A DNA stretch of 16,361 nt from Neolecta irregularis DAH-3 (Eukaryota > Ascomycota > Neolectomycetes > Neolectales > Neolectaceae), in contig LXFE01000704.1 in the NCBI GenBank assembly GCA_001929475.1, positions 1 to 16,361 on the forward strand, read 5' to 3'. The notes below the pieces were generated by a model. The model saw nothing but the letters and a program-made list of their open reading frames with translations. It was not told the DNA's origin and searched no databases. How positions within the stretch are numbered: position 1 is the first letter of the stretch; every line of letters starts with the position of its first letter. Shown here one piece after another: positions 1-9,800 of this stretch. The position numbers and the translations under genes were made by a program.

Positions 1-124
1 TAAATCTTAACCGCCCACACATATTTCCAAGCACATTCGCTCTACCGTCATCGTCAAGCAAAACGATCACAACGTGAGCATTTTCTTCTATAAATTTCTC
101 AAATGATGAATAACTTCTTCGCAT
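1..124 (-). CDS. Possible 5' end of an unidentified protein, cut by the window edge
   Basis: On the minus strand an ATG at 124-122 opens 41 codons that run off the left edge without a stop. The peptide starts MRRSYSSFEKFIEEN and continues with a hydrophobic strand-like run (AHVVIVLLDDDGRANVLG). A strand, an acidic turn and a second strand vaguely recall the start of a GNAT acetyltransferase fold, but this is only an impression and I assign no function. A 41-codon open frame is well within chance, and the true start could lie in an upstream exon. The gene would be head-to-tail with the methyltransferase gene at 291-1100. Confidence 0.25.
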   Translation of the reverse strand, partial: MRRSYSSFEKFIEENAHVVIVLLDDDGRANVLGNMCGRLRF

Positions 125-290
125 CTATCAACTAAAGGCTGTTTCTGAACTTTTGTGATTGTTAAGAATTTTCTGATATTTTCAATTTCAAAATCCCGAG
201 CAAGAGAAGTGCTAACGAATTTCAGATGCCTTAGATTCTATAGCCCGGGAGAGCTTGTAGGTCGTTATTATCTACTCTGCACAATAATAT

Positions 291-1100
291 CTATATTCCC
301 CGAATACCTTGAATATGTTCGGGCCGGGTCATACAACATCCTCCTAAAAGGACCCTGCCCTCATTGATGTACCTCCAAGAACCAACAATTTTAGCCCATT
401 CTTCTGCCTCCCAGAAATCCAAAAACTTTCCATTTTCCCAGCTTGCTCCATTTGCGTAGAAGACGTAATACCCTTCCCATTTATCCAGCTGTTTCGATAT
501 ATGATCAATAAGCTGGGGACTAGTACAGTTCACTCCCACACCCCATAGAGTTGATCGATGTTCTTTGACAAGTCTATGGATGTTCCTGATGACTGTAGTT
601 GACTTGTCCATAGATGAACAGGAAAAGGCGATCCAAATTTTCTTCGTGGTCGGAAGGGTGTCAAGTGATAGAATAGCCTTTGCTTCAAGCCAACAGGGGA
701 TCGTCTCAAAGGCGAGATATTCGACTTCTTCCCAGTCTTTCATCTGTGAGTACATTTCTAGTCTCCTACGATGGAAATCTTGGAGAACCAAAACATCTTT
801 TTGTGCGAATTCCGTATGATACTCGCCAGCTCCATTTGTTGCAGCATATGAGCACAGACTGACAGAAACCTGCTTCCCGCTCCGATTATTTAGAGCTAAT
901 TCAAGTCCTTTTTGCATTGCTCTTTCATTTGGGTATGCTTGATACGTATTCGTAGTTATCACATCGCAAATCTTTGAGCATTCCGAATGGAATTTCGCGA
1001 CTTCGTCAGGATGAGTAAGATTATATGATGAAGACCATATTTCCTGATATTTCTTTGGAATTTTTGAAAGAGATGAACTGCCAGGGTCAAGAACGAGCAT
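291..1100 (-). CDS. Homocysteine S-methyltransferase family protein, divergent
   Basis: Single-exon 269-aa reading frame starting at the ATG at 1100. The family (yeast Mht1/Sam4, bacterial MmuM) transfers a methyl group from S-methylmethionine or S-adenosylmethionine to homocysteine to give methionine, using a zinc held by three cysteines. The zinc ligands are present: GVGVNC (Cys192) and LGGCC (Cys255/256). Other family landmarks are DVITTNTYQA (residues 46-55), the SLCSYAAT segment (81-88, in place of the usual SxGPYGA) and AFETIP (130-135). Odd points: the N-terminal DGGxGT motif is replaced by DPGSSS (residues 5-10); the protein is shorter than the usual 320-360 aa, mainly in the segment after that motif; and it ends soon after GGCC. 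The start is uncertain: an upstream open frame at 1087-1302 is in another frame, so a missed 5' exon remains possible. Fold assignment is firm; retained activity is not. Confidence 0.82.
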   Translation of the reverse strand: MLVLDPGSSSLSKIPKKYQEIWSSSYNLTHPDEVAKFHSECSKICDVITTNTYQAYPNERAMQKGLELALNNRSGKQVSVSLCSYAATNGAGEYHTEFAQKDVLVLQDFHRRRLEMYSQMKDWEEVEYLAFETIPCWLEAKAILSLDTLPTTKKIWIAFSCSSMDKSTTVIRNIHRLVKEHRSTLWGVGVNCTSPQLIDHISKQLDKWEGYYVFYANGASWENGKFLDFWEAEEWAKIVGSWRYINEGRVLLGGCCMTRPEHIQGIRGI

Positions 1101-1591
1101 TTTGCGCTTGAAGAATACCAGTGAGACAGTGTGAGATTTTTTGCGAGCGCAGTAGAACCTGGTTGGTTATACGAAATCTCCGACCCACGAATTCCTCGTT
1201 ATAATGAACCCAATCGCCTTCCAAGTTCAATTTGTATAAGGTCTCTTGTGATATCATGATAGAACGAATCCTCCTTATATCAAATTCAACTGAATGCCAC
1301 ATTCCTTGTACCCAGGTTCTACTATAGCTCTATAAATATGCGAAACATGCGCCAAGAGGACTCGCCTGTGCCGTTATGTATCTAGTTTCTACTCAAATTG
1401 GCTCCCAATAACAGACATCAAAGTTCCAGAGTACTTGACCTATGATAAGCAACTGAAAATCTATCTTCTGTCTCAGTCATCACTTTGGTTTCTAGATACA
1501 AGAGTGTTTACAAATGAAGTTGGTATTAGTGCTCTTACAGGTTTGGTTTCTTTTTCTGTATTCACAATCTCCTTGCATATAGTTGCCTGCA
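1101..1591. other. Intergenic stretch between two head-to-tail minus-strand genes
   Basis: This 491-bp gap lies between the start of the methyltransferase gene and the stop of the next minus-strand gene, so it should hold the promoter of the former and the 3' end of the latter. It contains a 71-codon minus frame (1087-1302, ATG at 1302) and a short plus frame, neither with recognisable protein character. I see no RNA gene or repeat. Confidence 0.4.
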
Positions 1592-2503
1592 TCAGTCAAA
1601 GAGCTCATCATCAACAAAAGTTTTGATTATATTCCGCATCCTTAGGCCAGATTCTTTACAAATTTCTTGAAGAACTGTGACGACTCGATGGGGCCAATAA
1701 ATTAGGCAGTGTGCTCCGCTGTTTGGAAATTCCAGACGTAAAGGAATGGTCTGCAAATAATAGAGCGTCCAAGGAGATAGTATCACAGCGTTGCTGAGTG
1801 TTTTGGTCAATAAGTCGTCTGCATTCGAAAAAGGCATCAGCCAATAGAAGGGAGATATAAACATATTGAAGGATGCAATTCACCTATATGATTTCATCAC
1901 CTCCAGTAGGTCCAGCTTGGGTTGCTTGAATCCAATCTTCTAGACCGTTATTCCGACCACTCTCTAGGGGAGGCTTTGCAATAATACACAAAGACTTCCC
2001 CCATATTGTGTAACCGTCATACTTTGTGTTGAGAGTGGGCTTGATGTTCAAATCTTCTTCATCATCACTCCGACTGGGTGGAAAAGTAAGCGTTTTTGAC
2101 TGAATTCAGACAATAAATGTGAAGAAAGAGTACCTTAGAAAGGATTTCGTGACGGGTTTTAATAGGCAGGAGGAATATTGTTGCTTCAAATTTATCTAGA
2201 TGATTAATAGAGAATACAACGGTCTAGGGTACCTGTCTTGATGACATCCTTGGATGATTGTTTCTTTTTCTTAGTCGCTTCTTCCCGCAGTTTTGGTATG
2301 ATCAATGGCCGAATTTCTGAAATGATTTCCCACGCTCATTGAGTAGATGTTTGAGGCTTTGGCAGTACCTTCAAAAGGGGGTCACTGAACCAGGGCACAT
2401 GCTTGAGGTCGAGGTATATGCGTACTTCAAGGACGGAATACTGTGAAATGCGTAGATATCTTCTGTTGAGTGTGGCAAACGTTGAAGGACGCGACGTGGA
2501 CAT
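1592..2503 (-). CDS. Uncharacterised multi-exon protein, about 229 aa
   Basis: I do not recognise a named family. Likely start is the ATG at 2503-2501. Exon 1 encodes MSTSRPSTFATLNRRYLRI and then SQYSVLEVRIYLDLKHVPWF. Exon 2 (2316-2233) encodes IRPLIIPKLREEATKKKKQ. Exon 3 (2195-2134) encodes KFEATIFLLPIKTRHEILSK. Exon 4 (2099-1901) holds an acidic linker, then TKYDGYTIWGKSLCIIAK and LEDWIQATQAG. Exon 5 (1818-1592) encodes AVILSPWTLYYLQTIPLRL, LEFPNSGAHCLIYWPHRV and an end in FVDDELFD. Introns 2232-2196 (37 nt) and 2133-2100 (34 nt) are clean. Intron 1900-1819 (82 nt) is longer than most here; it bypasses a stop at 1886-1884, and without it the last segment could be a separate small gene starting at the ATG at 1864. 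The exon 1 junction is problematic: the obvious donor at 2368 leaves the frame off by one base, whereas a weak donor at 2385 (GTGACC) keeps a fully open 229-aa frame. No signal peptide or membrane helix is apparent. Confidence 0.6.
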
Positions 2504-2790
2504 TCTGGTGGTTCCTTTGGGGACAGGAAACTCGATGTAGTTTAGACTATATAGTATATTCGCTATGTTAGACCGGGGTTAATTAGACTCCAGATGCAAG
2601 TTCACGTCCTTGAAGATTCCCGGAGAAGGCAGATGGAGTTTGAGCGCATAGAAGCCAACCGACAAAACCATTGACGCGGGTGAAGCCCCTGCCAGCCGCC
2701 CGCAGACCTCCGCTTGATAGTCTGAATTCCCCACCACCGTAGGCTGAGCAAATCCCCGAAGATCTTGCTCTTGCTCGGCATATCAGCAAC
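2504..2790. promoter_or_regulatory. Divergent intergenic region, probable shared promoter
   Basis: This 287-bp gap separates the start codons of two divergently transcribed genes (minus strand from 2503, plus strand from 2791), so both promoters must lie here or in the adjoining 5' exons. An AT-rich TATA-like stretch (ctatatagtatatt) lies at about 2547-2560, much closer to the minus-strand gene. The half nearer the plus-strand gene is more GC-rich. No specific factor site can be claimed. Confidence 0.4.
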
Positions 2791-4425
2791 ATGGAAGGCA
2801 GAGACGTATGCTGTTTTCACGTTGTTGAAAACTCTAGAATACCGAGCTGACACAAAGCACCAGGTCCAGCAACACCACTACAACAGTGACGTCGGCCCTC
2901 ATGCATCACCACCCTCCCCAATTTCTTCAGTCTCGCAACCTATCGACCGCGAGGATTGTTTCATCAAACACTCCACAAAGACGTATCGACTGCCGTCACC
3001 GCCACGCACAACTCACAACACGCCAGACGAATCTGGGAGCAGTGCCCCTACGATTGCCCCAGTAGCCCAAAAGCTGCCTCGAATTAGGGTCAAGTTTAGC
3101 GGAATTAACGATACTGCGCAAGAGGATGGCACATCGGTGGACAGTCAACAAAGCACAACCTACACCTCTCCTTCACCGCCCATTCAGACACGGAAGCGTA
3201 AGGCTCGAAGTGACTACAGTCTCGACGATGGAAGATATGATGAGAGCTTTGCAGGAACATACAGACGAGGAAGACGGAATAGGAAGGTTGGGTTGAAAAA
3301 TCTTGGAAATACATGCTTCACGAATGCAATTGTTCAAGTTCTCAGGTTCCAGCTTGATTACCTGACTATATGCTGACCTTCAAGCCATACAATCCCGTTA
3401 CGAGACTGGTTTCTCGAACGACAGCTTGACGCGGATTCTGCGAATTCACGATCGCCTTCTCCAGTTCGCGGGCCTCGAACGCGTCGTTCTGCTCGTTTAG
3501 AACAAGCCTCATACGACGAGAAAATTGAAATGTACTTCATCTTGTCTTAAAATGTCGACTAATATCCCGAGAAATATCACTGCCGTCTTTTCTTCACTAA
3601 TTCGGTCTCTTTGGACACCCGAGAAGCTGTCCAAAGTAATCTCGCCTCACCAGTTCTTTGACCAAATCGCCCGTACAGCCCCTATATTCCAAGGCTATCA
3701 ACAACAGGATGCCCAGGAATTTCTGCACTGCGTCCTGAATCGCCTCCATACCGAAATGTCGACAACACAGCATTCAACAATAATCACAAACTTATTCCAA
3801 GGAGAACTATGGAACGAAGTACTCCCTTTTTTCCGGAACTAATCTTAACTCTGAGATTACATGCAAGAAATGTGGTAATGTCTCCGTAAAGTCGGACCCA
3901 TTCCTCGATTTATCTCTCGATATCCCTGAACATCTCAATCCTGCAATACATGGCTGTCTAGAAAACTATACGGCTCCTTGTGAAGCAGAATGGTTTTGCC
4001 AGCGATGTGGTGTCTCTACCAACTGCGAAAAGACTTTAAAACTCGGTATTTGCCCGGCCATTCTCTGTCTACACCTTAAACGTTTTCGGTGGAATCCAGG
4101 TCGACGAAGAAAACAGAAGTTAGACGGGTTTGTAGAATTTCCACTGTCCAGGCTCGACGTTTCGGACTGGATGTGCATTGATTATGATACCGATAACTGT
4201 GGGTTGTACGACTGTTATGCCATAGTTGTTCATCATGGTCAAGGGTTGGTTTGTTCTTATACAATATTCTTATCACTTAGTATTAATTCGGGCCATTACA
4301 CCGCTTTCGTCCTTGGCGTTGAAAACCAGTGGTATCATGTTAATGACGAAAAAGTTATTCCTGTTACTTTGGAACTGGTCGAAAACGTGAAGGCTTACAT
4401 CATTTTTTATAAACGACGGGAGTAG
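2791..4425 (+). CDS. USP3-type ubiquitin-specific protease (ubiquitin carboxyl-terminal hydrolase)
   Basis: Cysteine protease that removes ubiquitin from substrates; the closest resemblance is to USP3, a nuclear histone H2A/H2B deubiquitinase in animals. Exons: 2791-2805, 2864-3345, 3385-3531, 3572-3818, 3856-4244, 4281-4425, giving 474 aa in frame. The five-codon first exon (MEGRD) is chosen because the main open frame has no ATG upstream of the catalytic region. Residues 6-147 are Ser/Pro-rich and basic, probably disordered. The Cys box GLKNLGNTCFTNAIVQVL is at 148-165 (catalytic Cys156), GYQQQDAQEFL at 256-266, a zinc ribbon of CKKC (300-303) and CQRC (345-348), DPFLDLSLDIP, LCLHLKRF, and the His box SGHYTAF (His432) followed by WYHVND (444-449), which supplies the third catalytic residue. 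Unlike USP3, no N-terminal ZnF-UBP domain is visible. The intron at 4245-4280 lies immediately before the His box. The exact orthologue is uncertain. Confidence 0.88.
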
Positions 4426-5269
4426 AAATCTTTTTGCATTTTATGGAGGAAAGCTGGGTATTTACGCATTTTCTCCGTCCACTTTTGGTTGCATTGAATT
4501 TTGGGATTTAGCATTCTTCGCATTTGAAAATGATAATAAGTTCAGTATTGTGAAATATTGACTTGAGGTGTCATAGTACAGTCAGTTTGCTTCTGGCGTT
4601 TAGGTGCCAAGGTACAGAACAACCTCTGATTAGCCCAGACTTGTGGCACGGCAATGATACAACTAATCATATTCAAGAGATCTATTTTTGATTCCTTTCA
4701 TGGTCTTTGTCTGACTGCTATAAACCATGTGGCTGCGCCGATTCTGTAGTAGTAGCACTGTAGCTGCATCCTTCTAGAGGTGGCCGATATGATATCCGCC
4801 CAAGCCAAGAATCTATGAAGCGTTCAATGTTATGCTAATCGCTACAAAACTCTACAACCACAGACTGCGCGCTACAGTCTGAAGCTCTGTTGTCAATGTG
4901 GTTTCTTCGCACCCAACGATATTTGTTTCCCTAAAGTAGGAGTTTTGCAATTTATTTGTCAGCGAACTCCTGATACGGAGGTTCGGGATCCATAAACCCG
5001 ATTACTCCCATTAGAATTCGTTGGTCGCTCCTTTGGAAGCTTGCAGTCTCTGGTCAGTCTTTGCCTTAACATATATTGTTTTGAATGATTTCCCAAAGCA
5101 TTGTAAACATGCAAAAGGTACATTTTCAAAGGTTCAACGCCCAAACTAACCATTCGCAGGGTATTTATTTTTAGGCGCTAGAAGATAAATATTGTAAAGC
5201 GCCCGCCAGCCCCATAATTAGGGCCTTCCTTTTGTCCTGAACGACTATTATCCTATTCACGCCACCGTT
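4426..5269. other. Intergenic region, no gene seen
   Basis: This 844-bp interval separates the protease stop from the ATG of the 5270 gene. The only open frame of note is a 64-codon minus-strand one (5153-4959) with no recognisable protein features, best taken as chance. A small perfect hairpin lies at 4861-4881. I found no tRNA-like B box or other RNA gene signature by eye. Confidence 0.4.
4861..4881. repeat. Short perfect inverted repeat (7-bp arms, 7-nt loop)
   Basis: Arms CAGACTG and CAGTCTG flank the loop CGCGCTA. It lies in the intergenic region, over 400 bp from the flanking genes' coding ends, and has no T-run, so a role in termination is not indicated. A stem of this size can occur by chance. 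Confidence 0.4.
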
Positions 5270-6022
5270 ATGAATTATCACTATGATAGGTTGTGGAATT
5301 CATTTGCGGACGGCCAGGTTGCCTCGGAGCCTTATTTTTCACATTCCCTTACTGCTGGAGATGATTTGAATTCGCGAGAACTGAATATGAATACACCAGC
5401 GGATACCGAGTATGTGTATCAATCTGTCGAATCGCCAGATATCTCATACCCGTCGGAAATAAGTCTGATGAAGGAGCGATATAGGACAATCTTCCGTTCA
5501 TTGCACAATCGGAATGCAATCCTCCTTCAGAGTCTCCTTCAATCAAGTGAGGCATCAAATATGCCTAGCCGACGAATTAACCTCACTGAACGGCTTCAGG
5601 AGTCAGATCGTCAATTTGGGTATTTATGGACCGTTATCCACGATATCCTCAACGAGTTATCAGCGCCGCATAACGAAATAGAGGTCTTTCAACAAAGAGA
5701 ATGCGAGTTCCTCAGGTATGCGGAAGAGCTTCGAATTGTCAACGATAGTCTTGAGCGAGATTGTTCAGTTTTGAACGAGACAATGGAAGTTGGTGATGAT
5801 GGACAAGTATCCAAAATCTTTACGCGTGTTTCTATCCCGGACCCTGCTAGGGATTTCCGCGAGAATGGAGATGAAGACCAAGATTATTGGTGTGGCAATG
5901 GCAATGATCATATATTGGAAGATTTTGAAAATCATCCATGGCATCGCAATGGTGATCCGACTATAGGATTGGACCTGGTGGTACAAAATATCATGCAAGG
6001 TGGACGTCTAGGCGAAGGATAA
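5270..6022 (+). CDS. Unrecognised intronless 250-aa protein, probably coiled coil
   Basis: ATG at 5270 to a TAA at 6020-6022. I do not recognise a family and see no catalytic motif, signal peptide or membrane segment. Residues 1-60 are polar and probably disordered. Residues 65-95 (around LMKERYRTIFRSLHNRNAIL) and 105-175 (around INLTERLQESDRQFGYLW and FLRYAEELRIVNDSLERD) have heptad-like hydrophobic spacing that suggests helical or coiled-coil structure. The C-terminal third is acidic and rich in Asn, Asp and Gly (NGDEDQDYWCGNGNDH), ending in a short possible helix (GLDLVVQNIMQGG). It is the only larger gene here, besides the methyltransferase, without an intron. It could be a lineage-restricted protein. 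Coding status rests on a 250-codon open frame and sensible amino-acid composition. Confidence 0.65.
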   Translation: MNYHYDRLWNSFADGQVASEPYFSHSLTAGDDLNSRELNMNTPADTEYVYQSVESPDISYPSEISLMKERYRTIFRSLHNRNAILLQSLLQSSEASNMPSRRINLTERLQESDRQFGYLWTVIHDILNELSAPHNEIEVFQQRECEFLRYAEELRIVNDSLERDCSVLNETMEVGDDGQVSKIFTRVSIPDPARDFRENGDEDQDYWCGNGNDHILEDFENHPWHRNGDPTIGLDLVVQNIMQGGRLGEG

Positions 6023-6817
6023 TCCGCCCACACAAGATGTTTTGTTTCAATCTGAGAGACTCGACTTGTATTTCCTATTGTGTTTGTTTTCTATTATTTG
6101 AACTTCAGGGGCATCCAAGGGATCTTCTGATTTGTCTTGAGCGAGGCAGGCAGTGGACGCGAATTTAAAACGAACAATCTACTAGAGTCTTGGTCTGGTA
6201 ATATTTCGATATGTCATACAGAAAATGTTGCACAATAACATGTTTTGACTTTTGGATCCTTCTAGATTTTGCGGAAAAACAGAATCTATGTGGGTATTAC
6301 GGATATGCGAGCGTTTCCAGGCGTAATTAGAGAACATGTTGTTTCTATCTAATTAGTCTACAAAAGCTCATAGGAAAGCTTTACAGAACTGGAAATTGCT
6401 CTTGGGGCGTGTATAGAAACCCAATGAAGAGAATTTATCGTGATGTTATTTAACAAAGAACTTTTCGAACGAATATTTCTTAAGTAAAGTATAATTCTTT
6501 TTCTCGGGCTTCTTTTCATCATTCATGTTTTTCCAAGAACATTCTTTCCGGAACACGTTATACCAGACTTCATATGCGAACTTTCTGTCGGGGTTGACTT
6601 TACAGCGATCACCCACGTAATAAAGAACATCCGAGACTCGTGATTGAAACCAATCACCAACTGAATAATTTATCGCCTGACCAAAGCAAGAGATCGTTTT
6701 GGTGGCTGGATTTTTTAGTGGGAGCACGCCATTTGTTTTGAACCTTACAACTTTGCATCAACAGAATTCACCACCATTCCAAGGAATAACGGCCATAACT
6801 GATAGACACAACCGACA
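6023..6817. other. Intergenic region, upstream of the Spc7 gene
   Basis: This 795-bp region contains the 3' end of the 5270 gene and the promoter of the kinetochore gene at 6818. The only sizeable open frame is on the minus strand (6727-6446, 93 codons), with protein-like composition but no ATG at its 5' end; it is treated separately as a doubtful observation. Otherwise AT-rich, with nothing recognisable. Confidence 0.4.
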
Positions 6818-9800
6818 ATGGAAGATCAATTGCCTCTACAAGCCTGCAAATCTTTAGCATTCGATAAAGAAAATCAGTCACCAGTACCAAAATCGCCCCC
6901 GAAACGCAAAACCAGAGCGCGATCCTTGGGAGGGGCGCAAGATGATATAGCAATAGAACTATCTAGGCCATTGCGTACACGGGAATCAAGAGCTAGTTTG
7001 GTAGGTTTTAAAGGCAAGGATTCAGTTGATGGTACAGGCACCGGGAAAAGGAATTTTAAAATCCACTGTCTCATACCATGATGACTTTCAATCGAACCAT
7101 ACCGTTATCGGAGTTATGGCTGTTGCGCTCAAGGAAGAGGAGGATAAAGAAACGGACGAAGAAATGAATCGACGACGAGAGAAACGCAAAAGTTTGAACA
7201 GACGAGTTAGTTTCGCTAGTCATGCGACAGTCAGGTATCTTTCTATCGCTTTTCGCCATTCTAACCACTCAAGGACTATACCCCGGGAGGAAATCCCGTC
7301 GACTCCTGTTCAAACAACGCCCAAGGACAATTCAACCAAGCAAAGTCCAGGAACTCCAAGTCAACAGCGCGGGTAGCACTCGACCCTCAAACCCAACTTT
7401 CTCATCATTAGTACTAGCCAAGACTCTCCGCTTCTTGGTAAGAAAGCTTCAAGGTCTCTCCCGACTCGACAATCGCCTCGCAGACGCTCAGCTCTTGCGT
7501 TTAGCGGGCCGCCGAACGACAATGGCGAAGCCAGTATGGATCTTGCAAGTGATGAACCCTTTCAGAACGCTCCGGTTATTGCAACTCCATCATTCCTTGT
7601 CAATGAAATCGAATATCCCGAGAACGGCGAGATGACTATGGATGTTACCGGGACATATTTTGGGTTTCAGAAGGATCAAGGATTAATATCACAAAGGACT
7701 CTTATGATTAATGGAATCGATAACAGATTGAACGACGAGAAAGGTAAACATCTTTTTTCGGGTCTATAGGCGACAGGCTCACTTGTAGGAGCTGATTTAC
7801 CGACTGACTTTAACGGCATCTCGCCTTTTGGAGGAACCACAATGGAGTTTACCAATGCCTTTGGGCAGATTCTGCAAGCCTCGCCGACCAGACTACTCAC
7901 ACAACCGAATTTGCTAGCATCTCCCATGTTCCGTTCCACATCTCAAGACCTTAATGGAGAGGAAACCCCTATGAGTAGTCCTTTCATACCACTTGTACCA
8001 AAATCCCGTACCAATCAAAGGTTCGATATCGACTTTGCACAAGCCTGTTCCACCCGCCAAGGTGAGAATACAACCCTCGATATGGAGGAAACTCGCATAT
8101 TTGGCGGGTTTCGTGCAAGTACGGGCCAAGCTAGAAACAGTTTTCAAGAAGATGACCAAACATCAGATATGGATCTAACAAGACCGTTCACTTTGCCAAA
8201 GAATATCTCGCCTGCCAAGGGTGATGATGAGACTCTTGATATGGATTTCACCAGAGCTTTTCCCCAAAGAGTTAGCGAAATCGACCAGTGCACAATTGAT
8301 ATGGATTTCACGAGAGCCTTTTCGGGCAAACCTCGCCAAGATAAAGACTTTACAGTTGACATGGGAACGCCAAGAACTTCGACCCCAGCAAAGGAAGATA
8401 ATTTAACCATAGATATGGATCTCACTCAACCGATCTCGATATGCCGCTCGAATGTAGATCAATCAATCGATATGAACATTATGCGCGGCTTCTTCGCATC
8501 GCCTCGTCGTGTTCAAGGTCATGAGGATGTTACAACGGACATGGATATTACCAGATCGATTGCCGCTCCTCCCCAACGTCCAATGAAGCCAGGTCAAGCT
8601 GCAGTCGACGCTCTTCTTCGAAAGCCAAGCTCAGGCTCATCACAACGACAATCTTATCCAACGTTAAATAGCATCAAGCTCGGCTCACCAAAGGCGGTAA
8701 ATATGTTATCAAAGCGGAAGAGCATCGCTGCAGTTGAAGTCTTTACGCCCACTAAACTTTCCCTCAACGAAGCTTTGAAGAAAGAAGTATTCGGTGCAAA
8801 TATTGATACACCGACTAGCTCATCAAAGCATCTTCGTGAGATGATCAAAGTTATGACTCCGAAGAGAACTGAACGTACGCCACTGATGGAGGTGAACTTG
8901 TTGAAGAGAACTCGAGATGTTGACGACGAGCCGAGTCCTATTCAAAAGAAACGAAGGAGTATCAGTCCACTGAAGAAAGCAATAGCTCATTCTGTCATCA
9001 AAGATCACGAGAGTCCGGTAAAAGAATCTAGCATTGACGTATATGAAGAGGAAGATAGCGAGAACGTATTTTTCTCCCTCATTGTGAGACTGATATTAGT
9101 CGCCACCTGCAATTACTCTTGAGGAGTTTCTAAGGATGAGCGGGATATCATTCCTCGATGGCCTTACCACCACCCGAAGACGAGAGACCATGGTCCTGCC
9201 ACCATCACTTCTACGAACTCCGGTTCTCTCGGATTATGTTCACGCTTCATTAGTCACCCTACCAACACTTGAACTCTACCAACATGTACGATTTCTCCCT
9301 AATCTTCACTAATATCAAAGTCTTGCCGCGAATTGAAGAATTACATAACGGAAGGAACAAACATGTGTGCCCAAATTGAACATGATATTTTTGAAGAACA
9401 ACCCGAAATGTTTCGCGAATACATCCGCGCAGATTTGGAAACTCGATCAATTATGGATGCTCAATTTCGGTTGATTAAAAATTATACTAGAGCCCAAGCA
9501 CGGGGTGTTTGGTACGTTTGGCGGGAAAAACTGCTTGAAGGATTACTTGTTGGTCTTCGAGATGGATTGAAAAATCTTGTTGAGGTTGTCATCACTTATA
9601 AAAATTGTACTAAGCGTTTTAGGATGAATCCATCTTGAAGGACGAAAAAGATAAAGTAAATGGTGTTATGCCGGAGATTAGGGAACACCATTCTGAGCTC
9701 AAAGTTCGTTTGGCAGAAGCTAAGCGACGGAAAGTTGCCTTTATGGAAATGGACAAAGAAGAAATGGATCGTATTGCCGTCCGTATTAAAGTCGCGGAAA

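Noticed and set aside
1087-1302. 71-codon minus frame as an N-terminal exon of the methyltransferase
   Set aside because: It is in a different frame from the methyltransferase, has no family motif, and no clean donor-acceptor pair joins the two.
2765-2863. Reading the protease frame from 2765
   Set aside because: That frame begins with TTG and has no ATG before the catalytic region; the ATG at 2791 with an intron at 2806-2863 (CTGAC branch site, CAG acceptor) gives a proper start in phase.
7842-9122. Separate 426-aa gene starting at the ATG at 7842
   Set aside because: The frame continues upstream in phase through the intron at 7744-7776 and downstream through 9066-9099, both within Spc7.
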